Below are positions 1-10,900 of a stretch of DNA of 64,000 bases, piece by piece. The notes below the pieces were generated by a model, which did not search any database, had not been told where the DNA came from, and worked only from the letters and a program-made list of their open reading frames with translations. The stretch lies in the NCBI GenBank assembly GCA_014338405.1, contig JTDE01000114.1, positions 211,592-275,591 of the forward strand. Reading direction: 5' to 3'. The position numbers were made by a program, and so were the translations under genes. This DNA comes from Paragonimus skrjabini miyazakii. Lineage: Eukaryota; Platyhelminthes; Trematoda; Plagiorchiida; Troglotrematidae. Position 1 is the first letter of the stretch, and each line of letters opens with the position of its first letter.

Positions 1-667
1 CCCATCTAAAAAATTGAGCTCAAGAGGCTATTTCTGGAACACATTTATTTCTCCGATATGTTAACGATGTGTTAGTTGTGACTGATATTGAATAACATGC
101 CGAAGAAGTTCTGATGGTATTCGGCGGACTGTACGCTAACATTACAATAAATTCTGAACATGAATGTAACGATTCTCTTCCGTTCTTGGATAATGGCTTT
201 ACTCGATAGATTGACGATCTAGTGCAATGCTCAGTTTATCACAAATGCACTTGAAATGGCCAATACTTACACTTTACCAGATTGTCTCCAAGCCATTATA
301 AAACAGGATTTATCAAACGTTACTTAATAGAGCCAGAAAGATTTGCACTCAGCACACAATCCACAGTGAACTGTAGCTACTTAATCAGGTTCTCTTGGAC
401 AACGGATACCCGCAATCACTGATCTGCAAGTTTTCTAAGGAAAAGCCGCACGAGCAAACGGTGATGGTGATATCAAATATAGAAACCTTTCTACAACTGT
501 CGTTTAAAGGGGACGATGTCAGTACGTCGCTACAACGCCGATTGAAGACCGTTGAAATACGGACGTATAATACAGCAGATGTGTTAACCTACACCACAAA
601 ACGGATTCCTGTTCCACCTCTAAAGCGTCAGATACCTCCGTTCGTCAGATCCCATATAATTTACCGA

Positions 668-680
668 TTTTCATATAGTT
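668..680 (+). repeat. Left target-site duplication of the block at 681-1541
   Basis: The 13 bases ttttcatatagtt occur here and again at 1542-1554. In the interrupted Penelope reading frame both copies encode the same residues, so this is target sequence and not part of the inserted element. Confidence 0.85.
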
Positions 681-897
681 TACTGATGAGTAGTTGGGGA
701 TTTGGTTTAGTTCAATTTGAACATCACCCACAATTGATCGTAGCTGCAGCATTCCCATAGACTATCCAATCAGCCCCTTTCGAGAAAAAGCACTAGACTC
801 GCGTTTTCCTCTCATTAGAGCTCGTCAGTGGTGCATATCCTCGCCACTGCCGGGATTAGAACCACGGCCACGCTGTTCGTGAGACAACCATGTCTTC
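681..897 (-). mobile_element. Ribozyme-SINE copy A (reverse orientation, partial)
   Basis: Reverse-complement partial copy of the short ribozyme element. Read from 681 rightwards it shows the tail (tgatgagtag, then acccacaattgatcg), the ribozyme region at 790-834 in reverse, and the B-box half of the tRNA-like head. It stops near 897 where forward-oriented element sequence begins. The ribozyme here is damaged: the base before the GAAA core is changed and stem I has a mismatch. With copies B and C it forms an inverted composite inserted as one unit between the 13-bp duplications. Confidence 0.8.
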
Positions 898-991
898 TTT
901 CGAGGCGATCGGGCAACCTGATCATTACTCACAAGCAAAAGTGGTTGAGCGTTCACATATGATAATTCGGTCGTGCCTAACGTGAGGTCAA

Positions 992-1046
992 TGGCGCAGT
1001 GGTAAACACGGTTGCCTCATTAACAGAATGTCCGTGGTTCAAGTCC
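992..1046 (+). promoter_or_regulatory. Internal RNA polymerase III promoter of copy B
   Basis: The A box tggcgcagtgg at 992-1002 matches TRGYNNARNGG, and ggttcaagtcc at 1036-1046 matches the B-box consensus GGTTCRANTCC. The spacing is that of a tRNA gene. The intervening bases do not fold into a convincing canonical tRNA, and no CCA-proximal acceptor stem closes it, so this is a tRNA-derived SINE head and not a functional tRNA. Confidence 0.75.
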
Positions 1047-1064
1047 CGGCGGTGGCGATGATAT

Positions 1065-1109
1065 GCACTACTGACGAGCTCTAGTGAGAGCGAAACTCAA
1101 GTCTAGTGC
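1065..1109 (+). ncRNA. Type I hammerhead ribozyme, intact (copy B)
   Basis: All conserved parts are present: stem I gcacta (1065-1070) pairs perfectly with tagtgc (1104-1109); core ctgacga (1071-1077); stem II gctct/agagc, five pairs around loop agtg; core gaaa; minimal stem III act/agt around a two-base loop ca; cleavage triplet GTC ending at 1103. The predicted cut is after C1103. A second helix could extend stem I further out (cagtggc-like bases upstream, gccgactg downstream). Very short stem III ribozymes of this class often act as dimers, which suits tandem copies. No activity has been shown here. Confidence 0.9.
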
Positions 1110-1112
1110 TTC

Positions 1113-1116
1113 TTTT
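1113..1116 (+). terminator. T4 run, possible Pol III terminator
   Basis: Four Ts (cttcttttcg) lie a few bases after the ribozyme's last stem. Short T runs end Pol III transcription, so a transcript from the internal promoter could stop directly after the ribozyme and lack the tail unless read-through occurs. The same run is seen after the ribozyme at 31170-31173 (reverse strand). The termination role is inferred. Confidence 0.4.
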
Positions 1117-1290
1117 CGAAAGGGGCCGACTGGAAAGTCTATGGGAATGCGACAGCTGCGATCAATTGTGAGTGATGTTCAATCTATATGAAAAATCAAA
1201 ATCCCCTACTAATCATCAGTAATCAAATACCGCTCAAAAAGTCAATGATTTCTGTGATTTCAACTTGCAGAGAAGTCCTAATCGAGGGGT

Positions 1291-1541
1291 CATCGATTGG
1301 AGTTAACAGACAGTAACTGTGTCTCCTCTCGAGACGACCGGGCAACCTGACCATTACTCACAAGCGAAAGTGGATGAGCGTCCTCATATGATAATTCGGT
1401 CGTTGCTAACGTGAGGTCAATGGCGCAGTGGTAAACACGGTTGCCTCATGAACAGAATGTCCGTGGTTCAAGTCCCGGCAGTGGCGATGATATGCACTAC
1501 TGACGAGCTCTAGTGAGAGCGAAACTCGAGTCTAGTTCTTC
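1291..1541 (+). mobile_element. Ribozyme-SINE copy C (forward, ends just after the ribozyme)
   Basis: Second head-to-tail unit: leader (catcgattggagttaacaga), A box at 1421-1431, B box at 1465-1475, and ribozyme at 1494-1538. It stops nine bases past the cleavage site, where the right 13-bp target duplication begins with TTTT. Its ribozyme starts exactly 429 bases after that of copy B, giving the monomer length. The tail present in copy B is absent. Confidence 0.85.
1494..1538 (+). ncRNA. Type I hammerhead ribozyme, near-intact (copy C)
   Basis: Core ctgacga and gaaa, five-pair stem II with loop agtg, palindromic stem III region actcgagt and cleavage triplet GTC (ending 1532) are intact. The outer part of stem I has one mismatch (tagttc where tagtgc would pair). 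Predicted cut after C1532. Confidence 0.85.
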
Positions 1542-1554
1542 TTTTCATATAGTT
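1542..1554 (+). repeat. Right target-site duplication of the block at 681-1541
   Basis: Perfect copy of 668-680. The Penelope endonuclease frame resumes directly after it. Confidence 0.85.
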
Positions 1555-1882
1555 GTCAGGTCGACTACATTGGCATGACGGAACGACAGCTGAAGTTTCG
1601 GATCTCGGAACACATCCTCATGTGAGTGAGGAAACATATGATCCAAATGCAAACTGATACCTATGTGTGCACCCAGCAACCGCCACACAGACCGCTGGCA
1701 TTAGCGATCGTTTGTCATCTTCTGGACAATCATCACCAGGTCGACCCCACGCAAGCATTCACGATTGTTTACGCAACTGATGACCGCCAGTTGTCACGAT
1801 CTGTTGAGGCAGCTGCTCTGAGACTTTAGTGTGCAGTTCTGTGTGCAGAAAGTCTTCTTTGTTAATTTATCCCTCCCGTGGT

Positions 1883-4800
1883 AACGATACTGTTGACTGA
1901 TTAGCGAACAGATCCATCGTGTGTTTTCCCTATATAACTAGTATCAATTTTATTCCCAGTTTTCCGCTTCATAATCTCCTGTTCTGCAATACGTACTTGA
2001 TAACATGCAGAGAAATTTGCCAGGCCATAAATCGTGCGCATTTACGTTTTTGACGGCTCCACTCATATTGATATTCGACGAGATCTTCACATTCTAGCTG
2101 TGATCTCTCCATTTGCGTGCACAACAGAAATGTCTGAGAATACTAGACTCTCCGGCCACAAGCTGGCTGTCTGGAAAGATGGTCTTGATCAGCCTCCTAA
2201 ACTAATCTTTGACCTGTACAAGCGATTTTTAATGTATTGATAGCATCACTTCAGCTTTAGAACACTTAAATCTCTAACTGATTTTGACAAAGCTTTACAA
2301 GGCTTTCATCCGTCCAGTCCCAACCTGGTAATTACCTCAAATATATTCGTTTTGCGCTTGGTATAATAGTGAATCAGCGAACATCAAACCAACTATCACT
2401 TTGCCTCTGCATTACTCATTTTGGTTCTTCCACTAAACGGCAGTTTAGAGAAAATTAGCAGTGACTGATTTATTGCTGCTGTTGATTGTATTGATAACGT
2501 ATTTCTTATAAGAACACATGAATACTACACTAATCGTGGTGGGCATGATTCACACCACAAATATACCATTTACATCAGGGTTATGTCGATCAATCTGGAA
2601 ATTTGGCCATATAAATGTTGAGTATACATCTCACAAGCTCTATATAGCACATTTTTGATTTTACGTGGCTTGAAGTGAGTCTCTCTTGTACACGCTGAAT
2701 ATCGCTTACAAGTGGCAGCAGCTTAAATGTTAGATATGAATTTTGACCTTGTTAAGTTTCGTCATTCGTACATATTCCTGCCTCGGTAGGGACCAGAACA
2801 CCGCCTATGCTCTCAAGAATTAATCCAGGTGACCACTTCCACAGTGACTTCATATCGGGTACAACCGATTTATTCTTTCCGAAAGCACAATCACATTAAC
2901 ATGTGGGTGATAATCAAGTTGTAGGATAGCCTTGACTAGAGACAAAACGACTGTCCATTCACCTTAAAGTGATGACCCCATTATTAAGTTTACTTTTCGT
3001 GATGAAATCGTGAGAACCAATCAACCCATTGATTTGTGTTACAGCGACTGAAACGTAATAGCGGGCTGCGACTGCTGTGTGTTGATTATCATGCACATTT
3101 GATTACAGTTTATTTTGCTATAACCAAAACTTATGAACCATATTTGTTTTTGTTTAAAATGGAGCTCGTTACAGCTCCACTTAGACTCAGACTATCTTGG
3201 CGTGTGTGTGCGATGAACACAATTAGTGATTATGAAAAAAGAGAGTTATGGTTGTCCAGAAGACCTTTTACTTCTAACCTCTTTATAATTTAATCGAGTG
3301 CCGGACAGCCAGCATTCAAAGGTAAGTCCAAAATGTTTGCTAGTGGTTTTTAACTTCCTTAAAAATCTGAACAACAAGAAAAATATGGTCCGTTTGTTTA
3401 AAATTTGGCTACGTAGTTACGAATTACTCTGTTGTTTGTGTGCACTGTGTTAGAAAGAACTGCTTGTTACTTTTAATTTCGTGGACAGAGATTGATGAAA
3501 GTTGTTGACATCTGCACTGGATATTCTGTTTGTTCCAAGTTCAGCCAAAACAGATCATGTGGTCTGTCTGTGTTCGCGTTGTTGTTCTTCACAAAGCCCC
3601 AGTTTGGTTGACCGTTTGAAGCAGTAATGCATAGTACCTCCGCTCTCCAGGTACGTCATATAATAGAAAACCCAACTTGAGCAGGAAGCTCACCTAAATT
3701 TGCTGATGGTCTGCCTAGAATGAAGAAATGTTTGTTTTATATCCTCCACGTGCCAGACGTACTGGACAAATTTGGACACTGACGTATATACGCACATGTC
3801 CAAATGCATGCATAAATCGATCGTAGCTAAGGCCTAGGGCAACGGTTACAACACCTTGCAGACGACGAAGATCCACATATGACGGAAATTTAGACTGGGG
3901 TGATCAAAACATTTTTGCACCATTTGGAAAGCACCTGACTCAAAGCTCTACTTAACTTCTCCCCACAGGACCGTAGATGACGGTGAGTGTATCCACTGAA
4001 TAACAAAAGTTCATTTCCACAACAATCCAGATGTGTATCTTGTAGCATTTTTTCTCATAAGGCAGGGAATCACAGTTTTTCAAGTGTGGTGGAGTTCATC
4101 GATTCAAAACTTTACACGACTGACTAATACCCGATATCAGTTGGGAAGCAACCGACTGAACAGATCGATTCAGCTTTCAACTTCCGTCTAGTCTCCATGG
4201 CACTCTTACGGAAGTGATAAATGCTTTGTCTGTCCAGTACTGTAATCGAAAAATTTAGTTCAGCTGTTTGGAAACTGCGACCCATAAATCACTGTAGGAG
4301 AGTTACCAACAAAAGATGTAACCAAGCTAAACAACAAATCTCGACATACCAAAATTCCTTGTTAGCGTTTTATTCCCGAAAAGTTAGCAGACCCTTGAAT
4401 CCGTCAACTTAAGAGTGTTGCCACAAAAGCTGTGATGATTTGTTCGTTGATTACGAAACCATTCTTCTATTCTTTTCCAGAGAGAATTTGGGGGAATATA
4501 ACTAGTTATCACATAGAGTGTGCAAATTAATTGAATGCCGCTCTAATGCGACCACTTATTGCTACTAAACGCAGATTTCATTTATCATTTCGAAGATGTC
4601 TGGACAAGGTTTAACTGCTGATGATGCTCGGAGGCGTGCACTAGAATTGTAATTGCGTTTCCCATATAATAAAACAGTAGATTCTATTGAAATCGATTGA
4701 GATACTTAATGGAATTTTACCAGGCAGCAGAATTACCAACAAGCATTCGACGTTCCAATAATATTAGACAAATCTGGACCATTACATTTTCAACAGTTCT

Positions 4801-7439
4801 CATTCTCAGTCCATAAAATAGCACTACAAGTTGAGTGCACTCACCTCGCAGAATGCTATCATATTTAACTCATCTTATGCTTACATACAACTACTGGATT
4901 CTTGCCTCTATTATCCACTACTGAATGAAGCATTACAAACTCAAATGACTAACGGTTCGTCGATAATCTATCATTGTAACGCCTTGATTATACGATCGTG
5001 TGCAAATCGATGGAGCTAACCTTATCTAGTAAAATGTACAGTTTTGTCATCGTCAACAAATGTGGTATGCAAGTTACACTACACTTAAGCAGTTATCGGA
5101 CCATCAAAACTTTAGACTATTTTGTTGACGTCATTATGTACTTAACGTTTAATCAAACGAAGAGCGACCTCTTATAACTATTGTTTCAACGTTATATCAG
5201 GTACACGTCTAGATTAGTGTTGGTAAAATCGTAGGCAGTATGTATGGAATACGGCTGAAAACCATCCTATTAATAAGGCCCTTTGTTCCTAGAAGGATAT
5301 TGAATTTAAATCAACACGGTGGCGAAGTGAATGTGCTGAACACTACTTGAGAATCCTCAGAAGGCAACTCCGAATAAGAGCCTCTAAACATAGTCCCGTA
5401 ATCTTACATGACTTTATAACCTGCCCTTAAATAGCCCAACTTTCAGCACTTATTGCCCAAGGCCAAGCAGAATTTCGATTTGTCTGGACAAAACAAATTT
5501 CTGATCAGGCGACTATTCAGATAGTTTAACTACCGGGTAAGATGCTAGATCGCCAGACTGATTTATTCCAAGTTAGTTCAGCCAGAAAATACTCCGACCT
5601 GGGACAATACACCACTGTCCAAAAGGGTTCTGAGACAACTAATACTCGTAACATTACCATCTATAATCACGTACGATCACTATCACGAGCTCAATTTATG
5701 GTAAGATCACGTTTACAACCAGGTAACTGAAGTGAAAACGTTTGGGGAAATATTTTGTCATTACTTCATTGAAAGTTATTTCGAACCGGTTTCCGAATCA
5801 AAACATAAAGTATGCCACAGATAAAAACAAACTCATTTTAAACATGATTTGATTATTTTTTATGAATGTGTAAGTGAAATTTAGATCGTATGTCGTAAAA
5901 TTGAATGTGAAAACAGCCAAAACGTTGCCCGCGCTTTTGTCTACTTTTTTCGAAAAGCAATCAGTTATCGTGGTTGGTTTTCTGAAACCGGGCAAACCAA
6001 TTACAGATTAATAAATTTCATACGAACAAAATACAAAACCAGGCTAAGTGATTGTTATTTAAAGTTTAAGTTAATTACCGAAGTGTCTTAGCTCAGCTTT
6101 CTAAAAATGAATTAGTTATCCTGTTACACAAGTTTGGACGCTGAGTGTAGTGAGCAGCTCACAAGCCTTCATTAAACTATAGGTTTCCGTAGTTTAAGTC
6201 TCAGGCTACAATCCATGAAATCATCTAACTAGCTATCTGAAATCACTACGGTACAGAAACTGAGAGTCCACGGTCTCATACTGAGTGTGTTTTTCAGTCG
6301 TTCGATAGCAGCTAAACTACTTACCAATGGTTGTTTCAATCTGAAACATCTCAGTGTTTGCACTCGATGTTAAAACAAATGACATGAGTCTCAGTTCGCT
6401 TTTCTTAAATAAATACTATTTTACAACGCGTTACTCAAAACGGTCATTGCCAGCACAAGCAACAAGCTAACGATCTTTTGCTTGTGACTGGTTCCGTGCG
6501 ACTTACTAAACATCTCGCGCAGTGTCTTTTGAAAACAGCTCTAATTCGCAAGTGTGCTCGCAAACGCGTTGGTATATAAGCCAGGAGTTAGATCAAGACA
6601 CATATTTCAAACCGCTCTCTTACAACACGGATATAACTTTTCCTGGATCATTGAAAGCGTATACATACACACGTACATGTGTCAAACATGTTCACTTACG
6701 AACTGATAGACACACATAAGTTAACCCAATTTAATTACACACCACTGGGAAATCCTCAATCAGCTAATTACACGTTTTACCTACTTGAAGATGGTCAACA
6801 ACGCTTGTTTTAACTTTCGTACACGTTTTCTGTTTGTACACACTTTTAGACATGTGCACAAATTTAAGCTGCTTCAGGAAAGCTATGAAAACTGGGTAGT
6901 CCCGACAATTATAATTTGCATACCTGTAACAAATAAACGACTGATTGCTCGTATACGTTAATATAGGTGAACAGGAAAATGTGTGAAATTTCCTATCGAC
7001 CGTTAATTAAAACATACCAAGTACTGCTTTCACGTAACATCCGCTAAAGGTTTGAATCTGCTAACTTGGTGATGCATGGTACATCTGGTGTGGCGCGGTC
7101 CAACTTCACATGTCAAACACAAAAGTTTGAAACCCGACTTCAAGTCCGAACGATCGTGCACATTGTATCCATCAGATACAGTGCATGTTCTCTAAGTCAA
7201 CTGCTGGTCCCAGCGGTTCTCAAGTACTTCAACTACGTTTAGTTGTTTACGGAATTAAAGTGACATTACAAATGAGCACATTTAAATTCGATCACATCTT
7301 TTTCATTTCGAAAGCTGCTGGCCTAGGTGAGTGGCATTCATTTTCTACCAGTCAGATTACCACTGCCTACCCCTCATCGACACACTATCCAGTGAGCCGT
7401 ATAATGTGTTTGAGTTCAATCAGTTGAATAATTCTAATA
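1883..7439. other. No gene recognised
   Basis: The start of this stretch is presumably the 3' end of the Penelope relic. The rest is AT-rich with only short frames (under 90 codons) on both strands, none with a recognisable motif. If the cadherin gene at 18223-18938 extends to here, it would be intronic. Confidence 0.5.
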
Positions 7440-7735
7440 ATGAGGTCATCAAATGAATTTGAGTAAACTGACATGCCGTCTAACCTTGACAAAATCTGGC
7501 AATCTGAGTATCACTCACAAGCGGATGTGACTGAGTGTATTATGAAACGGTAGTATGGAGTACTAACATCGTTAATGGGAGTCATGTGCATTATTGACAA
7601 TCTTTAGTAAAAGCTATGTGTAAATATAGTATTGTTCATTTTGAGTGGAGCTGACTGATAATTGAAAGTGAATTTAAAAGTTGCGATCAAATGTGAATAT
7701 TGTTCAATTCACATCAATAATATCCCTTACTATTT
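7440..7735 (+). mobile_element. Old ribozyme-SINE copy
   Basis: Heavily diverged forward copy. Leader bases (atcactcacaagcg), a remnant of the tRNA-like head, and the tail (agttgcgatcaaatgtgaat, then ttgttcaattcacat) line up in order with the better copies. The ribozyme core is no longer recognisable (region near 7575-7615). Confidence 0.6.
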
Positions 7736-7823
7736 TGTCTTAAAGGCATCTTAGTTACTAATGAAGAAGGAAGCTTTTACGAAAGAAAGAAATTTTCATT
7801 GCCCTCGTTGATAACGAACGGAT

Positions 7824-7936
7824 TATATATATATATATATACATTTATTCGTTCAATAACGGATCCTAGTGTGGATTTGAAACGTCACTACTCAGTGGTT
7901 GCTCTTTTTAATACTTCAAATATATATATATATATA
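7824..7936. repeat. Two (TA)n microsatellites
   Basis: TA dinucleotide tracts at 7824-7841 and 7921-7936 are separated by about 80 ordinary bases. Confidence 0.9.
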
Positions 7937-10900
7937 CGTAGCTATGGGAAGTCGATATTGAAATTTCCGCGCTAGCCGTTTACTGTTAGGGAACGCGCTA
8001 GAAAGAATTCACGTTATTGACCAGTCTAATCTGTTTGACTCATTATATAATCAATACCTTAAATTGACAACCTTATAAAAATGAACACCTAGTCAATAGG
8101 CGTCTTCCAGGTTGGCTTGACAGGGACTAATGACTGAAACAATTTGATTGTCTCAGCAATAACAGAATCTTACTTCCCGATGTAAAAGTTCACCCGATTT
8201 TGCTCCTCACACTTCACACGAGTAATTGGACTATCTGTGGTTAAATTAGACAAATAAATTGCTAACATCTCGTTATTTACTTTTGTTTTGTTGCTGAACA
8301 GGATAAACGAAGTTCACTCTAACAGGCAGTAAAAAATGTTGACGGTAGGTAAAACTAAACAAATTATTGTATGATTTGGACAACACGACTGCTTTGAGAC
8401 GAAGAAATCCTGTAAAAGCTTATATTTTTCGTAGATGAAGCTTGCTACTTGACCATTCCAACGGGTACACGGGGTTTAGTGCAGTGAGCAACTAGCCGTT
8501 CGGCTAGCGTCTTTAATATAAAAAATTCCTATACAGCCAACGTTCAGTAATGTGAACAGGACAGCAATGCAGCGACGTAGTAGATGTGACAATAATGACC
8601 TCATTCAATTAAAGTGGATCACATTCTTTTGTCCGTCAAATATATTCTTTCCGCCACCAGGTTCTCACGACGTACACTTCAACACGCCTTCTTAGAGACA
8701 TCACGGAAGAAATTCAGACAAAAGCCCTCGGTTTGGTTAGCTGCTAGAGGTAAAGATAGATTCGAGAATTTATCCATCGACTTTTACCCTAAGGGTGCAA
8801 GAGAAGTTTGTCGCCGAACGCGCCATAAAAGATAGGATGGTGAACAAGTCTGATAGTGAACTAACACGCGACTGATAAATAACAAACCTAGAAAGTGTTG
8901 ATTGTCATTTTTAGATTGACACCTGAAACTATTCCAAGCAAACCGTGTGCAGTGACCCAAGTGTTCTAGCATGTCGAGCTCAAACGTTAGAACGTAATTG
9001 GAAGGACACATTTGCAAAACTTTGTTATATATTGTTGGTAAACTTAAGGCTTATTTTATGTTCATTTGTCTCCTGAGAAAACTGTAAGATAAGTAACCAG
9101 AGTTAACTATTTCTAGGGTAGGTTACTGGCATTCTTAATCTACGGTATAAATATTTGGGTCTGTGGTCAGAGATGACATTAGTTCCTTTTGAAAATAGGC
9201 CAGATTGATGAGCGGATATCCGAGTGTCTCCAAAACTTTGTTTGTTTCTATAAATCTAACACCAAGCATGTCTGTCACTACAGCATAGCTGAAGGGTGCT
9301 ACAAGTTCAATGACTGTATGGCGAATTTAGAGATTGACGTTGTATCTACTCAAGAACTACTTTAAATATGAAATCTCCTCTTTTTAACCTACCTCCTATC
9401 TCAGGTCCAACTTCGCTTCTCTTAAAGATTTCATTCAAAGCCATTGTTACAAGTAGTACTCACCAAAGGCATAATTTTCCTATGGAATGTAGCCATAATA
9501 CTTTTTGTGCAACTGAGGGTTTAACTGAAGCATCTAACAACCACAAGCGCTATACAGAATTAGTGTTCAGTACAGCTATAAAAATACCCAACAAGTTTAA
9601 GTGAATTGTTTTTTAAAACCAATCATCGGAGTATTATTTATCGGGATTGATTAACAACTTCTTTTTCAAGCGGCACACTTCTAACAATTGTGTAGACTCG
9701 AATATTAACGTGGGTTTTAAGATGAACAGATAAACGGCTGAAAGAAATTTGATTGGACGGTCATCGTTTACAAGATTTCATAACTTTAGCTTGCGTAATC
9801 CGGACCACATTGTTAACTGTTTGCGTATAGAAACAGGTGGCCTGTCAGGCTCAAAAAAAATGATCACTACTGTCTTCTTGAATTAATGCGCCTTTTTGAA
9901 GGAGAAATTTCAAACTACAAAATTGTAGAAATTACCCTGAGGATCAGCACGACAGTTGGTCATTGAAAAGGACCTCAAAAATGGCTGAGTTTAATTGCTC
10001 AATGGGGGTTACTAGTTAGAGCTACACTGATTCCCTTCGGGCAAATTCAACTTATAAACTATTATCATTTCCTTGTTGGAATTTACCAATGAAACCTAAA
10101 GGCTTCACTGAGATCACGATTGCACACTAGAAAAACCCAAAATTTCATACATTTTTAAGGTCTTCCGTTGTCTGTGATCTTAATTTTGGAATCTGTCGCT
10201 ACTTAAAATGATTGAAAATTATATTCGCATTTTTATGCACCGCAGGGTTAATTAGATAGAGAGTTAACAGAAAATGCAAGCGAATGGTAATTGTTCTCTT
10301 GCGTACAATTCCAATTAGAATGTTGTAAGATAAACCTTGTAATGGTGAAGTTGGACGGAGTTCCTTATAAGATCAGCTTTCGTTAGCTGACAAAACCTCG
10401 AGCAAAATCGAGTGACTCCCGATCTGTACAATTTCGGTTAGTCAGCCGAGTCCCGTGTTAACTGTAAAAAACGATGGCATTGCATACTCTACTGCCCGAT
10501 CCAAATACTGGGTGTTGTAAAACGCTTGTTTCAGTACGGATACAGAATTCACAGATTCGTGTAACATTACCGTCCCTTGCCTAATCGTTATGTCTGTCAA
10601 ACTTACGAGGAAAGATGTCAAAGAAGTTCGTGTGCAGTTTTCTTCCTCCTGATACAGAACGGTTTCAATATTGTGGAACAACATACGGATGCACCCAGGC
10701 ACACGTATACTCATGAACGCACACTTTACGCTACTGTACTCTGGAACAGTAGAGCCATTTCTTCTGAAACTTACCGAACAATACACGCAAACCACCTACC
10801 CCTCCCTCGTTTCACATTTCTCTTTTTCCCTCTGCTCGCCTGTATACCAACCACAAAGTCAATGGAGATCGGATGTAAACGGATGAAAAGTGATTGTCAA

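Larger units (their letters stand above)
898..1290 (+). mobile_element. Ribozyme-SINE copy B (full forward unit with linker module)
   Basis: Forward unit containing, in order, a conserved leader (gggcaacctgatcattact and following), a tRNA-like head with A box at 992-1002 and B box at 1036-1046, a hammerhead ribozyme at 1065-1109, a TTTT run at 1113-1116, and the tail (gactggaaagtctatggg, then gatcaattgtgagtgatg) ending near 1218. A module of about 73 bases (1219-1290) then joins it to copy C. The element makes no protein and must use enzymes from an autonomous retroelement. Known relatives by architecture: the SMalpha SINE-like family of Schistosoma and animal retrozymes. Confidence 0.85.
20..1882 (+). 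pseudogene. Penelope-like element relic (RT C-terminus, linker, GIY-YIG endonuclease), split by an insertion
   Basis: Conceptual reading with several stops and frame changes gives the end of a Penelope-type reverse transcriptase. A motif-C-like RYVND lies at about 49-63 (one catalytic aspartate of the usual YxDD is Asn), followed by SLPFLDNGF at about 175-201 and a GQYLHF-like patch near 260. A frame at 395-680 then gives the linker (FKGD, RLK, then KRQIPPF and SHIIYRF). The reading breaks at 680 and resumes at 1542 with DYIGMTERQL, RISEH, then a C-terminal part (1626-1829) with HLL, VDP, AF and EA motifs, ending LSLPW-stop at 1882. Such elements move by target-primed reverse transcription. 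The break at 681-1541 is a later insertion with a 13-bp duplication. The copy is dead: stops near 91 and 208, frame shifts and a changed catalytic residue. The 5' part lies outside the window. Confidence 0.85.

Noticed and set aside
992..1060. Genuine tRNA gene
   Set aside because: A and B boxes match, but there is no closed acceptor stem, and the same sequence recurs in many copies followed by the ribozyme, so it is a SINE head.
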